NCBI GenBank assembly: GCA_019722365.1 | Contig: JADFUC010000758.1 | Coordinates: 1,116,001 to 1,180,000 of the forward strand | Source: Lithospermum erythrorhizon | Taxonomy: Eukaryota; Streptophyta; Magnoliopsida; Boraginales; Boraginaceae | Reading direction: 5' to 3' | DNA: 64,000 bases | Shown here: positions 45,375-57,884 of the stretch, one piece after another | Layout of the letters: each line of letters starts with the position of its first letter | Numbering within the stretch: position 1 is the stretch's first letter | Notes under the pieces: model-generated | Database searches by the model: none | Seen by the model: only the letters and a program-made list of their open reading frames with translations | What the model was told of the DNA's origin: nothing | Translations under genes and position numbers: made by a program

Positions 45375-47199
45375 CTAATTTTTACCAAGTTTATTTTTGT
45401 ATTTATTTGTATCCTTCATGTTCATGGCCTTTGTTCGGCCGGTGGCACGGATGTTTGCTAACACCTTCTTAAAGCTTCTCTTTCGACGCCACACACCCTC
45501 CTCTATGCCTCCCGGAGTAGGAAACTTCATCTCGAGGTGAACCGCATAATCGCTGTTCTCAAAGTAGTTAGTATGGGGGTTTAATTTATGAGCCCAAAGA
45601 TATGAGTGGTCTTTTAATGTCAACCACCTGTGGAACCGAGCCTGATTGTTGTCACCTTCAATCCGCCTCCTACCGTGAAATCCAACGTGACTACTCCCCA
45701 TTGCATTTATAGAGTGGCCCAGAACCTACTAACGGTGTGTATGGAGCGGTTGTATAAGGCTCCGTGGGACAAGTAGCTTATCGAAGGTGCTCAAGCATAT
45801 AAGATGTCCACGAAACGCTTTTGTATCCACCAAGATTAGCTCTACTGTGAAAGTTGGCGATTAGGCTACACCACCGGATCATCAGCGTGGCGCTCAATCC
45901 CTAATACCTCTTCTTTATCCGAAAAGCTAATTGCCTCGCTGCTCAAGCCGGCGGTTTGGTTGATTGATAGACCTCTCTTCGTGCATAGTTCTTTCTAGAG
46001 TTGCGTGAATCGCCTCTCCCGGCAATACGTAAATAGTATCAATCGCTTAGTAAGCTTCAGTACCTCGCTGGTGTTCTCGCTCTGTGGCTCCTACTGCTTG
46101 ACATGTCCCGCTTAAGTTCCCTACCGTGGAACTCTTGAATATCCTCTTTTTATTAACTTCTCAATTTCGCTTGAGGATTTTAGTCCATTTTGTATCATGC
46201 CCATGTCAGCCATGAATTAAGGAAGTGAATGGTTTTATCCTCCCGCTCGGGTGTGCACTTCTCGATCCGCAGACCGGCTTAGGGGAAGTGTGATTCTTTC
46301 CTTCGATTTGAGCGTAGACCTCTCGCTATGTATTACCCCAGCGGGGTTAACCTTCATTCCGAACCTTCTCGCATTAATCGAACCAAACTTTAAAGTAGCT
46401 GCCTGAATCATTTTAGAACTTTGTCTGGTCAATTTTCCCATATTGGCGCTTTTCCTAGGCGACTTTTGGATCGCCCCTTCCCGAGTGTATCACGAAGATC
46501 CTTGGTTTTGCCTTCTTTATTCTTCAATTCCTCAAACTCTACATACTGTCTAACCCGTGTTGTGAGTTCATCCTTAGACAGGGGAGTTTTCAAAACCAAA
46601 GCCTTCTTTAGCTTCCCATATGTTAACCCGCGATAAAATGTCATATATGCTACCTTATTGCTAAATCCTCTGCGCGGGTTAAATACATGTCATTATAGAG
46701 GTTATGGCTGGTCATTGTATTGATTGCGGTTACAAGTAATCATGAACATAAAGATTTAGATTATTCATATTCGCTTCTTCAACCCTTTCAGACGGCGCCA
46801 CTTGATATATGTGATCCGCTAGATTAATCGGATTATAAATGTCAACAGGACTCTCTATTACAGTGACTTGAATTATAATAGACTTTCAACTGGGTCGTAC
46901 CGTCAAATAGTCCTCTTCGGTCTCAACGTGAAACCGCCCCTCTTAGCACTCCGGAAGCGTGACTGTAGCGATCACAAACATCGTAACAATCAAGCGAGTA
47001 TTTGTATTTTAGTGAATATACCAGAATATACAAAATGTACTAGAATGTGGTAAATTGGAATTAAAGAATAAAAGTAATATGAGTGAGATATTTATAGACA
47101 AGTACAAGTGAGTGATGGTACCACTTTCTCCTTAATTGTGACACTTGTCACCATCTTAGTAATCCTGGCCTCATGAAAACCTTATCCACTTGTGACACA
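45375..47199 (-). mobile_element. Ty3/gypsy retrotransposon fragment, minus strand
   Basis: On the minus strand, TGGCGCCGTCTG at 46800-46789 is the typical gypsy primer-binding site. The sequence from about 46803 to about 47199 is therefore the likely 5' LTR (plus-strand ends TGATATATG and GTGACACA; the outer end is uncertain). Downstream, a frame at 46644-46429 encodes gag-like MTFYRGLTYGKLKKALVLKT, LSKDELTTRVRQYVEFEELK and KDLRDTLGKGRSKS. A further frame at 45701-45375 (HLEMKFPTPGGI) may be a later gypsy segment, with low certainty. No RT or integrase was identified and no 3' LTR found, so this is a truncated copy. Confidence 0.65.
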
Positions 47200-48178
47200 A
47201 TCTTCTCGGCTGAAAGACTATATATATCAAATTTCACTTATTAGATTTCATTATGTTTTAAATAAAAAAAATTAGTAGAATAACACACGCTGAAGCAACC
47301 AATTTATTTCATAACATTCAACTTTTTCAATTTTCAAGTTTGATCATTAATAGTCCGTACGTTTTTAAAATAATTTATATCATAAGTAAAGGAATATCGG
47401 GGAATTCATCTTTACAGTTATTTCAATGCATTAATTTTGTAATGTTAGTGATAATGTTATAAATTAAATTAATAATTTATCAACAACTTTTACCTTGAAA
47501 ACTAATACGCCTTATGTTTATTATCTTTAAGGAATACCTTATAAAATGCCACCAAATTATTATATTATACTCAGTAATAATTTCCAAATTGCATAAACTA
47601 CAGACAAATGTTTATAGTCATAGTCATAAAAAATGCATTATTTGACGATATAAATAAATTAAAGCCTCATTAATACTTAGATTGATGAAAAATGTATCAC
47701 ATGATAATGAATCGAAATTAATAAATAATCATTACTACATAAAGTCCATATATTTTTCTTTAAATACTCTCCAACAATAATTTATAAAGCTATTAAAGGT
47801 GTCCTTGTACAAAGCTACATATCACCAATCTCTAATTATCAAAACATTACATATGAACATATTATTTTTCTTTGTGTCAGATAAACCGTAAAGTCTTCAT
47901 ATATTATTCATTCGTTACGATATTCGTGCATTACCAATCAGTTAATTGTATATTGGACAACAATTTTGGGACAACTTAATTAATTTTCCGTGATAAATGT
48001 ATGCATAAAACCATATCTTAACTGAAAACATCTGCCAACTTATTGTATCAGACACGAAATAGTAGGAATGTTTTTGCATGTCGAAATTGTAGAGTCCAGA
48101 CCCAAAAAAAGTGGCAACTATTTTTTCTCATCACTCATTTTGTTCTAGCTACCAAAGTTTCAGATCATCAAGAAATGT
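47200..48178. other. AT-rich upstream region of the nine-exon gene
   Basis: No gene or repeat recognised. Contains the promoter of the gene starting at 48179. Confidence 0.45.
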
Positions 48179-51100
48179 ATGCAAGAAAGTGAGTTTCAGA
48201 AAAGAGAAATGACCAACATTTTCAATCATCTACTACCATATTCACTGTTTCTACTACTACTACTACTACCAATCTTGTTTTTTGGGAATTTAATTCATTC
48301 AGAGTCTATGTTAAATCACCTTGAATTTTCCCACAGAGTTTCGGGTAAGTTCTTTCAGTGATCTTAATGATTGTTCTTGTTTCTGCTTTCCTCTGTACCA
48401 TTAAAGATTTCAGCAAAAAATATATTTTGTCAATCAAAGACAAGAATGATTTCAGTGATCATGATTGTTCTTGTCTTTTGGGAGGGTATATATTTGTTTG
48501 GGAGAGCATGCATGTATACATAGATTAGAAACAAACGAGTATGGTGGTTTATCTCCAGGTTTCAAACCAAATTTAAGTGGTTTATTTTTTTCAAAATGTA
48601 AGAAATGTATTGGAGGTATTAGTGTAGTGATGAGTTAAACAAATAATTTAACTGAAATATAATTTTTTAGACGATTTTTTTCTAATAGAAAGTACTTCAA
48701 ATTTATGTTTAGATAGAGCTTATTTTAAGCTAAGATAGTGCTTAAAACACTAAGTAAGTCACTGCTATGATAGTTATATTTTTTCAATTTATTATTAAAT
48801 TTGAAGTTATGCGCCATCTACGGACATCACTTAGATAGCGGAAAAAGGCTATTTGGACTAAGATATGCTCCTTCCATGTTCAGAAATGGTCAGCTTATAT
48901 TTTTGGATTCTTTTGCAGCAGCTGAGGTTAGAGTCAGCTTAGTTTCCCAAGGACATGGAAATAAGAGGTTTTTGTTGGAGGGAAACAATGGAAATAACTC
49001 ATCACTGGCTTTAGCTGCTGATAGAACATACCGTATGGATCCACTTGATCATTTCAGGTACTATAATGGTGGATGGAATATCAGCAATAAACACTATTTT
49101 TCTGTGAGTGCATTTCTCCTTTCAACCCTTTTCTTTTCGTTGTCGTTCACACACACATTTTGATTCTTGATTTCCACTCTATTCGAAAACAGCCTCTTGT
49201 TATGACAGGATAAGGTTGCGTACTACCTGACATCCCCCTATCCCGGTTTGGGGCATTAGGGCATGTCAATGTGTTTACGATGACTATATAGGATTATCTC
49301 ATGTACGTAATAATGATGACTGAAATGAAAACTCAAGTTTTCTCCTAAAAGTCTCCAATTAGGAGAAGAAATGTTCTTTTTGTGTGTGTGTTTCCAATGG
49401 ACATGTGAAGTTTATCTCAACCTAATGTGAAAATTTGTTATTTCCCCTATGCAGTCTGTGGCATATACTTCTGCTCCACTAATAATTACTGCCGCAGTCT
49501 GGTTTGTGGTGATCGGTCTTGGCTTGCTGCTAAGCTGCCTTTATTTTTGCTGCTGTCGACATCAACGATATGGCTACTCTAAACCTGCTTATACATGTTC
49601 TCTCATCTTTCTCATTTTATTTACTATTGTTGCTGTGTAAGCCTCGTCGCCCTTTCATTCGTTCCCTCCCGTGTTGCTTTGTTTCAAGAGTTCTAATATG
49701 TTGTTTGTTTTTTGTCTATGGATCAGTGTGGGTTGTATTCTTCTTTACATTGGACAGGGGAAACTTCATGATAGCACAACAGATACACTAGACTATGTTG
49801 TTCATCAATCAGATTATACAGTGAGTAATCTCAGAAATGTTACACCTTATCTAAATGCTGCTAAGCAAGCTGAAGTTGAACAAATTTTTCTGCCTCAAGA
49901 AACCCAAGATAAGATTGACCAACTCATTAGATTGATTGACTCCAGTGCCTACAAACTCGAAACAGAAACCAAGAAGAATAAAGATTTCATTCAAAGTGTT
50001 ATAGATAGTGCAGTGTGAGTATGTGTTGATAAGAACTTCCACTTAGTTACTCTGATTTTGTCTGTGCTTATTGTTGTGTTCCGCAAACAGGAGGCACGAG
50101 TTGACCACCGTTTCCGTGGTAATGCTTATTCTGGCTCTTCTTGGCTTCTGTAAGTCTACCGAACCTCTGGGTAAGATCAAAATTTCGATAAGCTTAAGCT
50201 GATTTTGTACCCCAAAATGCGACTCTTTTTTGCAGTGTTATCTATCTTCGGTCTCCGAGTACTTGTTTACATGTGAGTTCACTTATATAATCTAATTTCT
50301 CTCTTCACTAGCACATCCAGTTACAACTACTTTTACTTCGGTTCATATGATGATCATGATGTGTTTCAAACTGAATGCAGCCTAACTGTCATAGCATGGA
50401 TTCTCGTTGCTGGAACATTTGTAGTGTCTGGCCTATTTTTTATTCTTCATAAGTAAGTTGCTACTCCTGTTATTCAACAGCATTTAGTTCCCATAGATAT
50501 CTGGTTCATTTTTCTTCAAAAGATAGTTAACTAGTTACTGCATTATCTTCTAGTGCTGCAGGAGATGCATGTTTAGCAATGAATCAGTGGGTAGAAAATC
50601 CTACATCCCATACATCATTGGATGATCTTCTCCCTTGTGTAGACCAAACGACAGCTCAACAATCGTTGAATCAGAGCAAAGATGTTGTCTTCATACTAGT
50701 TCAATCGGTTAATATGATCATCACATCTGTAGCAAATATTGACCCCCCTTCTTTCGTTCCAATTCTTTACTACAATCAATCTGGACCTCAGGTGCCTATC
50801 CTATGTAATCCATTCAACCAAGACAAGACAGACCGAAACTGTGAATCGGGAGAGCAAGATTTTAGTAATGCACCACAGGTACAAGTAGTTTAGGCTTTAA
50901 TTAGTGTATGTCGGAATTTGGTAACAATAATATAAAATAATCAGATTAAAGTTATGCACAGAAGTTTATTTAACATTTGCATTGATCACGACTAATTCAG
51001 GTTTGGAAGAATTATGTGTGTCAAGTTTCACTAGAGAACTGCATCACGGTGGGGCGTCTGAAGCCAAAACTGTATGATGAAATGGCTAGTATAGTTAACA

Positions 51101-51357
51101 TAACCTACGGCTTATACCACTACAGTCCATTCCTGACGGACTTGGTAGGCTGTCACTTTGTTCGCGACACATGCAATGAAATACATGATAATTATTGCCC
51201 AGAGTTACTGAAATATAGCGAATGGGTATTTATTTGTTTAGTGGTGGTATCAGCTGCAGTAGCAATCTCTTTGATATGCTGGGGGGTTTATGCAAGAGAG
51301 AGACGTCATAGGAAATACACTGAATCTGTTGATGCTGCTCGCAATCAGAATCCTTAA
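48179..51357 (+). CDS. plant multi-pass membrane protein (tweety/prominin-like layout), unknown function
   Basis: Nine exons, all GT-AG, phases closing without stops: 48179-48344, 48919-49103, 49455-49636, 49727-50014, 50091-50149, 50236-50272, 50381-50452, 50554-50878 and 51001-51357. Total 556 residues, or 546 if translation starts at the second ATG (48209, MTNIFNHLL). Segments: a signal peptide or first helix (LLPYSLFLLLLLLPILFFG); a luminal NYNGGWN-like region with FRYYNGGWNISNKHYF; helices at about 125-150 (APLIITAAVWFVVIGLG) and 163-185 (YTCSLIFLILFTIVAVVG); a coiled-coil-like stretch (about 195-275); paired helices at about 280-330 (VSVVMLILALLGF, TVIAWILVAGTFVVSG); a large cysteine-containing loop; and a last helix at about 513-535 (WVFICLVVVSAAVAISLICW) with a basic tail. 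It resembles a plant family annotated only as transmembrane protein (Arabidopsis At2g25270 is one, from memory). The topology recalls tweety and prominin proteins, but homology is unproven. Confidence 0.9.
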
Positions 51358-52450
51358 ATGTGGCACATAACAAGGATCTGTTAGATGGCGAAAACCATAG
51401 CTTAGTGTACATTTTCAAGTGCATATGCTGCAAATTTTTGGTTTATTATGCATTTGTAACTGCACATAGTAAACTTAAGATTCTTTAATTGGAGGATGGA
51501 TCAATTTGAGATTGGCCATCAGAGAGCCTCTTACATGCACTATGCAGATATACACTACCTTAAGTTTTAATCTAAATACTTCATGGTTCATGGTACAAAC
51601 TCACTGAGTAAATGATAAACAACTGTCTCGCGGTGACCTTCTGTTGAATTCTCAAAACTTTTGCCGTTCCTTCCCCACAGGGGCAGAGATAACAGTCTCT
51701 ATAACTCTTGTTCTAGTAATCTACCATTTTATATTTGAAATATTAGAATCACCCTTAATGGTTTCAAAAAGTTTCCAATTATTTGTTGATCACTAGGGTT
51801 AAACTGACAAGGGTCTGATAAAGTTGAAATCTATGCTTTTTTTAACCCCAAGAGTTCAAATAAGAGTTATTAATCAAGTCATGATTTGCCAAACCAATAA
51901 CATCCTCTATTCCTCTCTAGTAGAACTGTAGAGGTCAAACAATTCTTAAGCTAATAAGCTGTATATGAATCTTCCTGCTATTATGAGAGATGAGAAGTAT
52001 GCGTACAATATCATATAATTCATATGGAATAAGATGAATGACGCCAAACATCACTAACAATGATTAATTTTTCCCATTCGATCACCCTATCAGTTAACAT
52101 AACGATTGCCAGAGAGCTAGGAAGACCATGCATGTCATTTATGAGAAGTAATGCAGTTTTTACAAGCAACTCTTATACCAAATCATTTCTGATCCGAGCA
52201 TCAGAATCTAACATAATTACGACAGAGGTTCAAATACAACAATAAATTATATAAGGGGTGTATATAATTATAACTGAACAAGTGTTCATACTAAACTCAC
52301 ATCACAAGTCAACTAGTATAAAAAATAAGCAACTTTATGGAACATAAAAATTAAACCAACTGCTCCAACCCAAAATTATTTATATAAAAACACAATTTTT
52401 CACTTCCTAGTTCATCATATAGATCAAGGAGACTCAAAATCATAAATTCA
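51358..52450. other. convergent intergenic DNA
   Basis: 3' flanks of the nine-exon gene (plus) and SAM gene 1 (minus). No coding region or repeat recognised. Confidence 0.5.
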
Positions 52451-53116
52451 TCATGTTGGTTTCAAATCTTGAAACATTGCATGCCATTTGATATCTTCAA
52501 CAGGAACAACATCAGTTTCAAAATATTCACCATCACCATCATCCATCATTCCCCCCTTCTTATAATACCCAAAATCATAAACCATTGGAGAGCTTGAAGC
52601 GTATGTATTCCAAGAATGGTGATGTTCCACTAATGGACTTCCATTAGTAAGCATCAATATTTTCTTACTTTGAACAACTGGAGAGCTTCCATATGAAATT
52701 ATGGGGGATGGTATATTTTCTTGCTTGGCTGTTACATAATTCTTGTTCCTTTTTAACATAGCCACTTTCCATCTTGCACTATGCATTTGAAAACTCTGTT
52801 TTGGGACAATAGAAAGAGAAGAATCTCTCCTGTTTTTGACAAGTTCTTGAACTTGCTTAGAAACATACCTCTTTGTTTGCTTCATTGCAAGAATCAGCCA
52901 CCATATGGGATGATGCATGTTGTTATGCTTTTCTATTTTCATCTTGAGTATCTCTAGCCTATGTTTGGCAATGGAAATTCCCATGCTTTGAAGTATTTCA
53001 TGGTTGAAGTAAACCAGATCATCTTCTTCTAGCTCATTTTGGTTGAAAATAATGGCATAGTTATATACAACAGATGGCTCTAACCCTGTTTTTGATAACC
53101 ACGCATACCAGTCCAT
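52451..53116 (-). CDS. SAM-domain protein, copy 1
   Basis: Single exon, 221 residues, ATG at 53116. Residues 1-63 form a sterile alpha motif: MDWYAWLSKTGLEPSVVYNY, ELEEDDLVYFNHEILQSMGI and [15 protein letters not shown]. The rest is basic and low in predicted fold (KQTKRYVSKQVQELVKNRR, KSKKILMLTNGSP), with a conserved end DIKWHAMFQDLKPT. SAM domains mediate protein or RNA contacts; no catalytic motif is present. It is a paralogue of the gene at 58938-59555, same strand. Confidence 0.92.
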   Translation of the reverse strand: MDWYAWLSKTGLEPSVVYNYAIIFNQNELEEDDLVYFNHEILQSMGISIAKHRLEILKMKIEKHNNMHHPIWWLILAMKQTKRYVSKQVQELVKNRRDSSLSIVPKQSFQMHSARWKVAMLKRNKNYVTAKQENIPSPIISYGSSPVVQSKKILMLTNGSPLVEHHHSWNTYASSSPMVYDFGYYKKGGMMDDGDGEYFETDVVPVEDIKWHAMFQDLKPT

Positions 53117-53235
53117 TATAACTATATGTTTTGAATAAATACAAGTAAAAAAAATATTTAAATAAAAATGGAGAAATGGGAAAAAGGGTTGTGATAATTT
53201 GTGAAGTTATTGCTTGAAATTTACTATTCCTCTCC

Positions 53236-53243
53236 TTTTTATA
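53236..53243 (-). promoter_or_regulatory. putative TATA box of SAM gene 1
   Basis: Minus-strand CTTTATAAAAAGG, about 120 bases upstream of the ATG. Confidence 0.5.
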
Positions 53244-54140
53244 AAGGGGCAGTTGAACTTGAGAGTGACAAAAGAGGAAGAATTTAAGACAACCTTTGTT
53301 GCCTTTGGAAATTGGACAAGTGTGGAGATGAATTTATTTAATTTGTAGGAGTGAGGTGGAAGAAATTTTGGTCCATTTGATGGAGTAGGGGAATTATATC
53401 ATCAATCACGCATAGGAAAAAAAGAGATTGTAGGACATTGAAAAAAGAGTCAAATTTAGCATATTAATGTAACTACCATTTCATTGTACTAATTGCTAAA
53501 CATGATTTTTCCAAGATGGTTGGCTAGATTTTATTCAGCCGAAAACTATGGTTGAATGATAATATTTCACATCTTCACACCAGTAGAAACATTTTGTAAG
53601 CATATTTATCAAGTCAACATGAAAATGATATAGTAGTAGTATTTATTAGCTTGTGAGCTTCCATGGTTCAATGATGGCCGTTGTTATGATCAGCGATAAT
53701 TTGCCATGCTTGTTTATGACATCCAGAAATGTATGAGTGGCATTGCTCTAACTAATGACATGTAACCACAAATCTTTTAACAGATATCAAAATATTAGTT
53801 TTCATAATTGTGACTCGGGCTATGATATAGTTTTAATGGATACATAAAGCCTTCTGACTATGCTGCGCCTAATACTACGTAATGCGTGGGATGTTAAAGA
53901 AGATGTTCCCCAACTGAATGATTGATTAAATATCAAATTTAGCAACACTTTGTGGAGTCGGATCATTGATGCGCCAAATGTGGGCCCCACGGTCTCGCAA
54001 AGGCTTTGCGTCAGCATACTTGATCGTGCGCGCCAGCATCTGGATATTCTGAGGCCCAGCGCCCTTCTGAGCCACTGTAGACCAACTATATTTTTTCTCG
54101 TTTTTAAATTATTTTTTGCATAATTATTAACCAAAGATCT
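53244..54140. other. upstream DNA of SAM gene 1
   Basis: No gene. The GC-richer part near 53945-54080 (GGGCCCCACGG, GTGCGCGCCAGC) probably belongs to the dispersed repeat copy 2. Confidence 0.4.
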
Positions 54141-54310
54141 CCTTATTTTTTATTTAAACTATAGAACTAGGTTTGTGACACCTTTTTTATTTTCTTCTTT
54201 TAATCAATTTTCTCTTCAGTTTTCAGAAACTCATAAGGATCTTTTTCCAAAACTATAGTTTTTTATAAATTACAACTTTCCTAACCAAACGCCAGATCTA
54301 ATATCGACCT
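54141..54310 (+). repeat. dispersed repeat leader, copy 2
   Basis: Aligns with about 45010-45200: TTTCTTCTTTTAATCA, TTTTCTCTT, TTTTCAGAAACTC, CAAAACTATAGTTTT and ACTTTCCTAACCAA. Here the ATG of copy 1 is replaced by CATAAGGATC, so the short frame is lost. Confidence 0.68.
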
Positions 54311-57300
54311 CCCAAATACAAATAGCCATGCCAGAAATTCTCAAAACGAGACCTGACCCAATTTTGAATTACTGAATATGATACCACCAAATTCTGGCAT
54401 GCACTACCTTATAAATATGCGTTATATCTTTGGTGTAGTTTATCACATTAGGGGAAACAACTATGTTCCCTCTCAAATGAAACGTCAGCATTACCAGACC
54501 GTTCGAGACAAATACCTTTAAACTGTTGATCGATATCCCACGATTTAAGTCACAAATATCTCTTGGAAATGTTCATGGAGTCTCCCTCACTGGTTTTGTT
54601 ACCCTCAATGATAATACGCAGGGGAAAATCACTTACGATCCCTAGGCACTAGGAGACAAAAAATGTTTCTTTAAATACAGTTATTTCTATGTAATATATA
54701 GCGGTGGGGATACAAACTTCTTTGGAGTGAGTTTGGAGTGCTTGAAGGAGACATGGAGATACTTGGCAGCAGGGACTTTCGATTACAAATACAGAGTCAC
54801 TTTAATCAAATTAATAAAAAAACTATCATTTTGTGGTTCTTTTTATATAGCTGGGATGTCAGCGACTACGCCAACTCAGGGATACAAGTTAGCAAGAGTG
54901 CGAGGTAAAAGGTTCTTTTTATAAAAGGGCTAGGTAGTTGCGTAACCAACCTGGGTATTTAACGGTAACAAAATACTAAATGATGGATCGAAGAGTAAAA
55001 AGTGTGTTGTGAATTCTTCCTCCTTTGTACATCCGAGGAAGGTGAGGATGCAACAAAGAAAGCTAGAGCTTCATCAGATCAAATCGCCGACACCCAAAGA
55101 AAAAGCAAAACCCTTAATGAAAGTTACTTCATTTGTATGCAACCGTGAAAACCTAGAACAATCCGGGCTACCTTTCGAAGCTATGTTGGGTATGCCGTGA
55201 TAAGAAGTTGGAGATATTCATGGCCCGTTGAAGAACAAAAGAAGAAGCGTGATGATATAGATAGGCGACTTATAATATGTTCTTTGAAGGAGTTGTTCCC
55301 AAACTAATTCTTGAGTTGGTGTGTTTTATTTTCGAGTTGTGTGTTTTTATTTCCGATTATTGTTCTTGAATAATTTGAGGGATATGAAATGTATGTTTTG
55401 ACTAATGTATCGTTTGAATAAAGTAATCTTTTCATAATGACATGACTTGACCTAATGATCCGCATTTTCAAAATTCCAAAATCTAATAATCCAATATGAA
55501 TCAACTAGCTCCGACAGCGTGACTGATCATAACACACAAATTCAAATCTAATAATAATCCAAAATCGTCCACTAACTCGACATGGCGTGACTAGTCATGG
55601 CTTCGACATGGCGTGACTAGATACTTTCGACATGAAGTTCATTATAAATAAATACAATCTCTACAATTTGATACTTTCAAAACAGCTCGTCTACCCCCGT
55701 ATCGCTGACTGATTGTACTTTGACTAAATACTTTTTAGTCGAAGAGTTACACAAAATGGACTTAGAAGAAACTATATGACGACAACAAAGAAGTGCAGGA
55801 AAGAGCTCCAAAAGGCGAAACAATGATCAAATATAGAGAGAAAATCTTAGTAGGGATCATCATTTGCTTGTGTGAGCTGGCCGACTATTTGATATCCATT
55901 CCCAATTCTGATGTAGTTGAGGCAATTTGGAATAAAGCCTTGTTTCTCCCAGAATTGTAGAAGCTTTATCAGATACGACTTACAACAAAGGAGAAGAATA
56001 TCTCATTTGGTTTGACACCCTATCTAGAAGTGTCTGTTGCCATGTAATACTTTCGCATATCAGTCTCATAAGCGGATGCTTGTGATGAGTATGTGAGTGG
56101 AGAAATCTGCCAGGTGCACTGCCAATTTTGCAAGGTGTATTGATTACTGACTTCAGATGAATACTTAAAGCAAATGTGGAGGACTATGACTACTACAAGT
56201 TCGTCGGGGCGGCGTTTCAGGAATGATTGAATCTCGATTACCGCTGCATTGGGAGTGGAAAATTGTCCTAGGCTTGCCAGGGGCAGGTTTACAAGGCTGG
56301 ACACAAGGCACGTACCAGTTATCCTCGAGGCGGTGGCTTCTGGTTGTAGATATGGCATGCTTTTTAGCACACAGGAACATTGAGCATTTGATAATAATTT
56401 CTAGATAGGTCACCGATTTTTGGCGACGTGAGTCTAGTGAAGCTTGAATTGAACCGGCTGTGAATGGCCGATAGTATAATCACTATCTTTGCCAAATGGC
56501 ATGTCTTTGCTCGATCGATTCAAATGCCAGACAAAAGCGCGGTGTTTACTAACAACAAGTCATGCGGAAGGGCGTGGAGCAGCATTAGGGTTCTCAGCTG
56601 CCTTTGCCATTGATAAGCTAACCGGCTAGGATAACAGGATAACTCAGTCATCTTGGGCAGATACTTTGAGGACCTCTGCGTTAAAGGCACATACCACTGG
56701 GAGGATGAGGCAGGATACATTCACATGCAGGAAATTCGACTTCGAGACATAGAGCAATCTGAGGTCGAGGAGCTTATCTTTCAATGTCCAAACACTAGTA
56801 CCTGTTTTCAGGGCCCTTGTCCAATGATGAATATCGATATTCATGGCTCGAGCAAAATTCATGATAAGACATATTCAATTGAAAGGATCTAAATAAAATA
56901 TATACAGAATAAATTTGAACCCGAGTAGATTTTAAAAAAATCTAAAGTTACTATGTTTTATTGTATTTTAATAATTTATATCTGCTTATTATGTACGTAA
57001 TACTTTCAGTGATTGATGATAGACAATATTGTGTCTTTTTAAAATATAATATTATTTATTGCAACTAAGATGTGTAGGTTTTTGAAATTCAAAAAATATA
57101 TATACTCACCTGTAAAATATAACTTTTTAAAATATATATGAAATAAAAAATTATTAAAAAAAAATTACTAAAATATTTTTAAAAAAATTGAAATAAAATA
57201 TATTTTTACAGAAAAAATTATAATATTATTTAAACCCTTATTAAATTAAATAATTATATGAAATAAATAAGAAATAATCTGAGTATATGTTGGAGTGATG

Positions 57301-57721
57301 TGGAAGGAGAGAAGAAGCTAATTTGACACACGAATGACACTTTGCTGAGGCTGGTGGTAAAGTGGATGTTATTTAAGGGTGCTAAGGTGTGACAAGGGAG
57401 AAATGTCAGATTGGCATCCACTCTGGATATTAACGAGTTTAGAATAGTGACACTATAGACAGGATATAAATTTTGGAATAATCGGGCCTAAGTGAAGTTA
57501 TAGAGTATCTTTTGAACTTGGCACAATTGACTTCGTTTACTGTTGTACTATCATTATCTTATTAGTTATCTGTGCGACTTTGTCTGTCAACGTATTATAC
57601 ACGAACTTATCTTACTCGGGATTGCCCCACAGAACTTCCATATTAATAGAATTACCCCTCTGGCCGTTTTTTGCGTTAAATTAATTTTTAGCTAAAAAAT
57701 TTAAATGATTATTTTGTCTCT
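54311..57721. other. unrecognised repeat-like debris
   Basis: No intact gene. Two parts look formerly coding. At about 54440-54920 (+) there are stretches such as IDIPRFKSQISLGNVHGVSL and SGGDTNFFGVSLECLKETWR with interrupting stops. At about 55760-56890 compositionally richer DNA has several medium frames on both strands (for example plus-strand DLCVKGTYHWEDEAGYIHMQ near 56690). I could not assign either to a family. A lysine-rich frame at 55009-55197 may be the tail of the repeat's own gene. Confidence 0.4.
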
Positions 57722-57884
57722 AACACTACACTAAAGTATAGGGACTAAAGTATAGGGGGCACATTTAAAATATTTTATATAATTACAATATAATCCACCA
57801 CTTTCTTCTTTGACACCCCATTTAAAGTGGGATTTATTAACAATCTCAAAATATTTTAATCCCCCAAATCTTTAGTGTAGTGTT
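57722..57884. mobile_element. small inverted-repeat transposon (MITE)
   Basis: 163 bases with perfect 15-base terminal inverted repeats: AACACTACACTAAAG at 57722-57736 and CTTTAGTGTAGTGTT at 57870-57884. The left end repeats CTAAAGTATAGGG twice. The flanks allow a TA or TAA/TTA target duplication, so the superfamily is unclear. No coding capacity. Confidence 0.78.

Noticed and set aside
56020..56370. Minus-strand frame with a faint PLC-like phosphodiesterase look (NAAVIEIQSFLKRRPDEL)
   Set aside because: Only one short segment resembles the family; no catalytic His residues or flanking motifs were found, and the region is full of stops.
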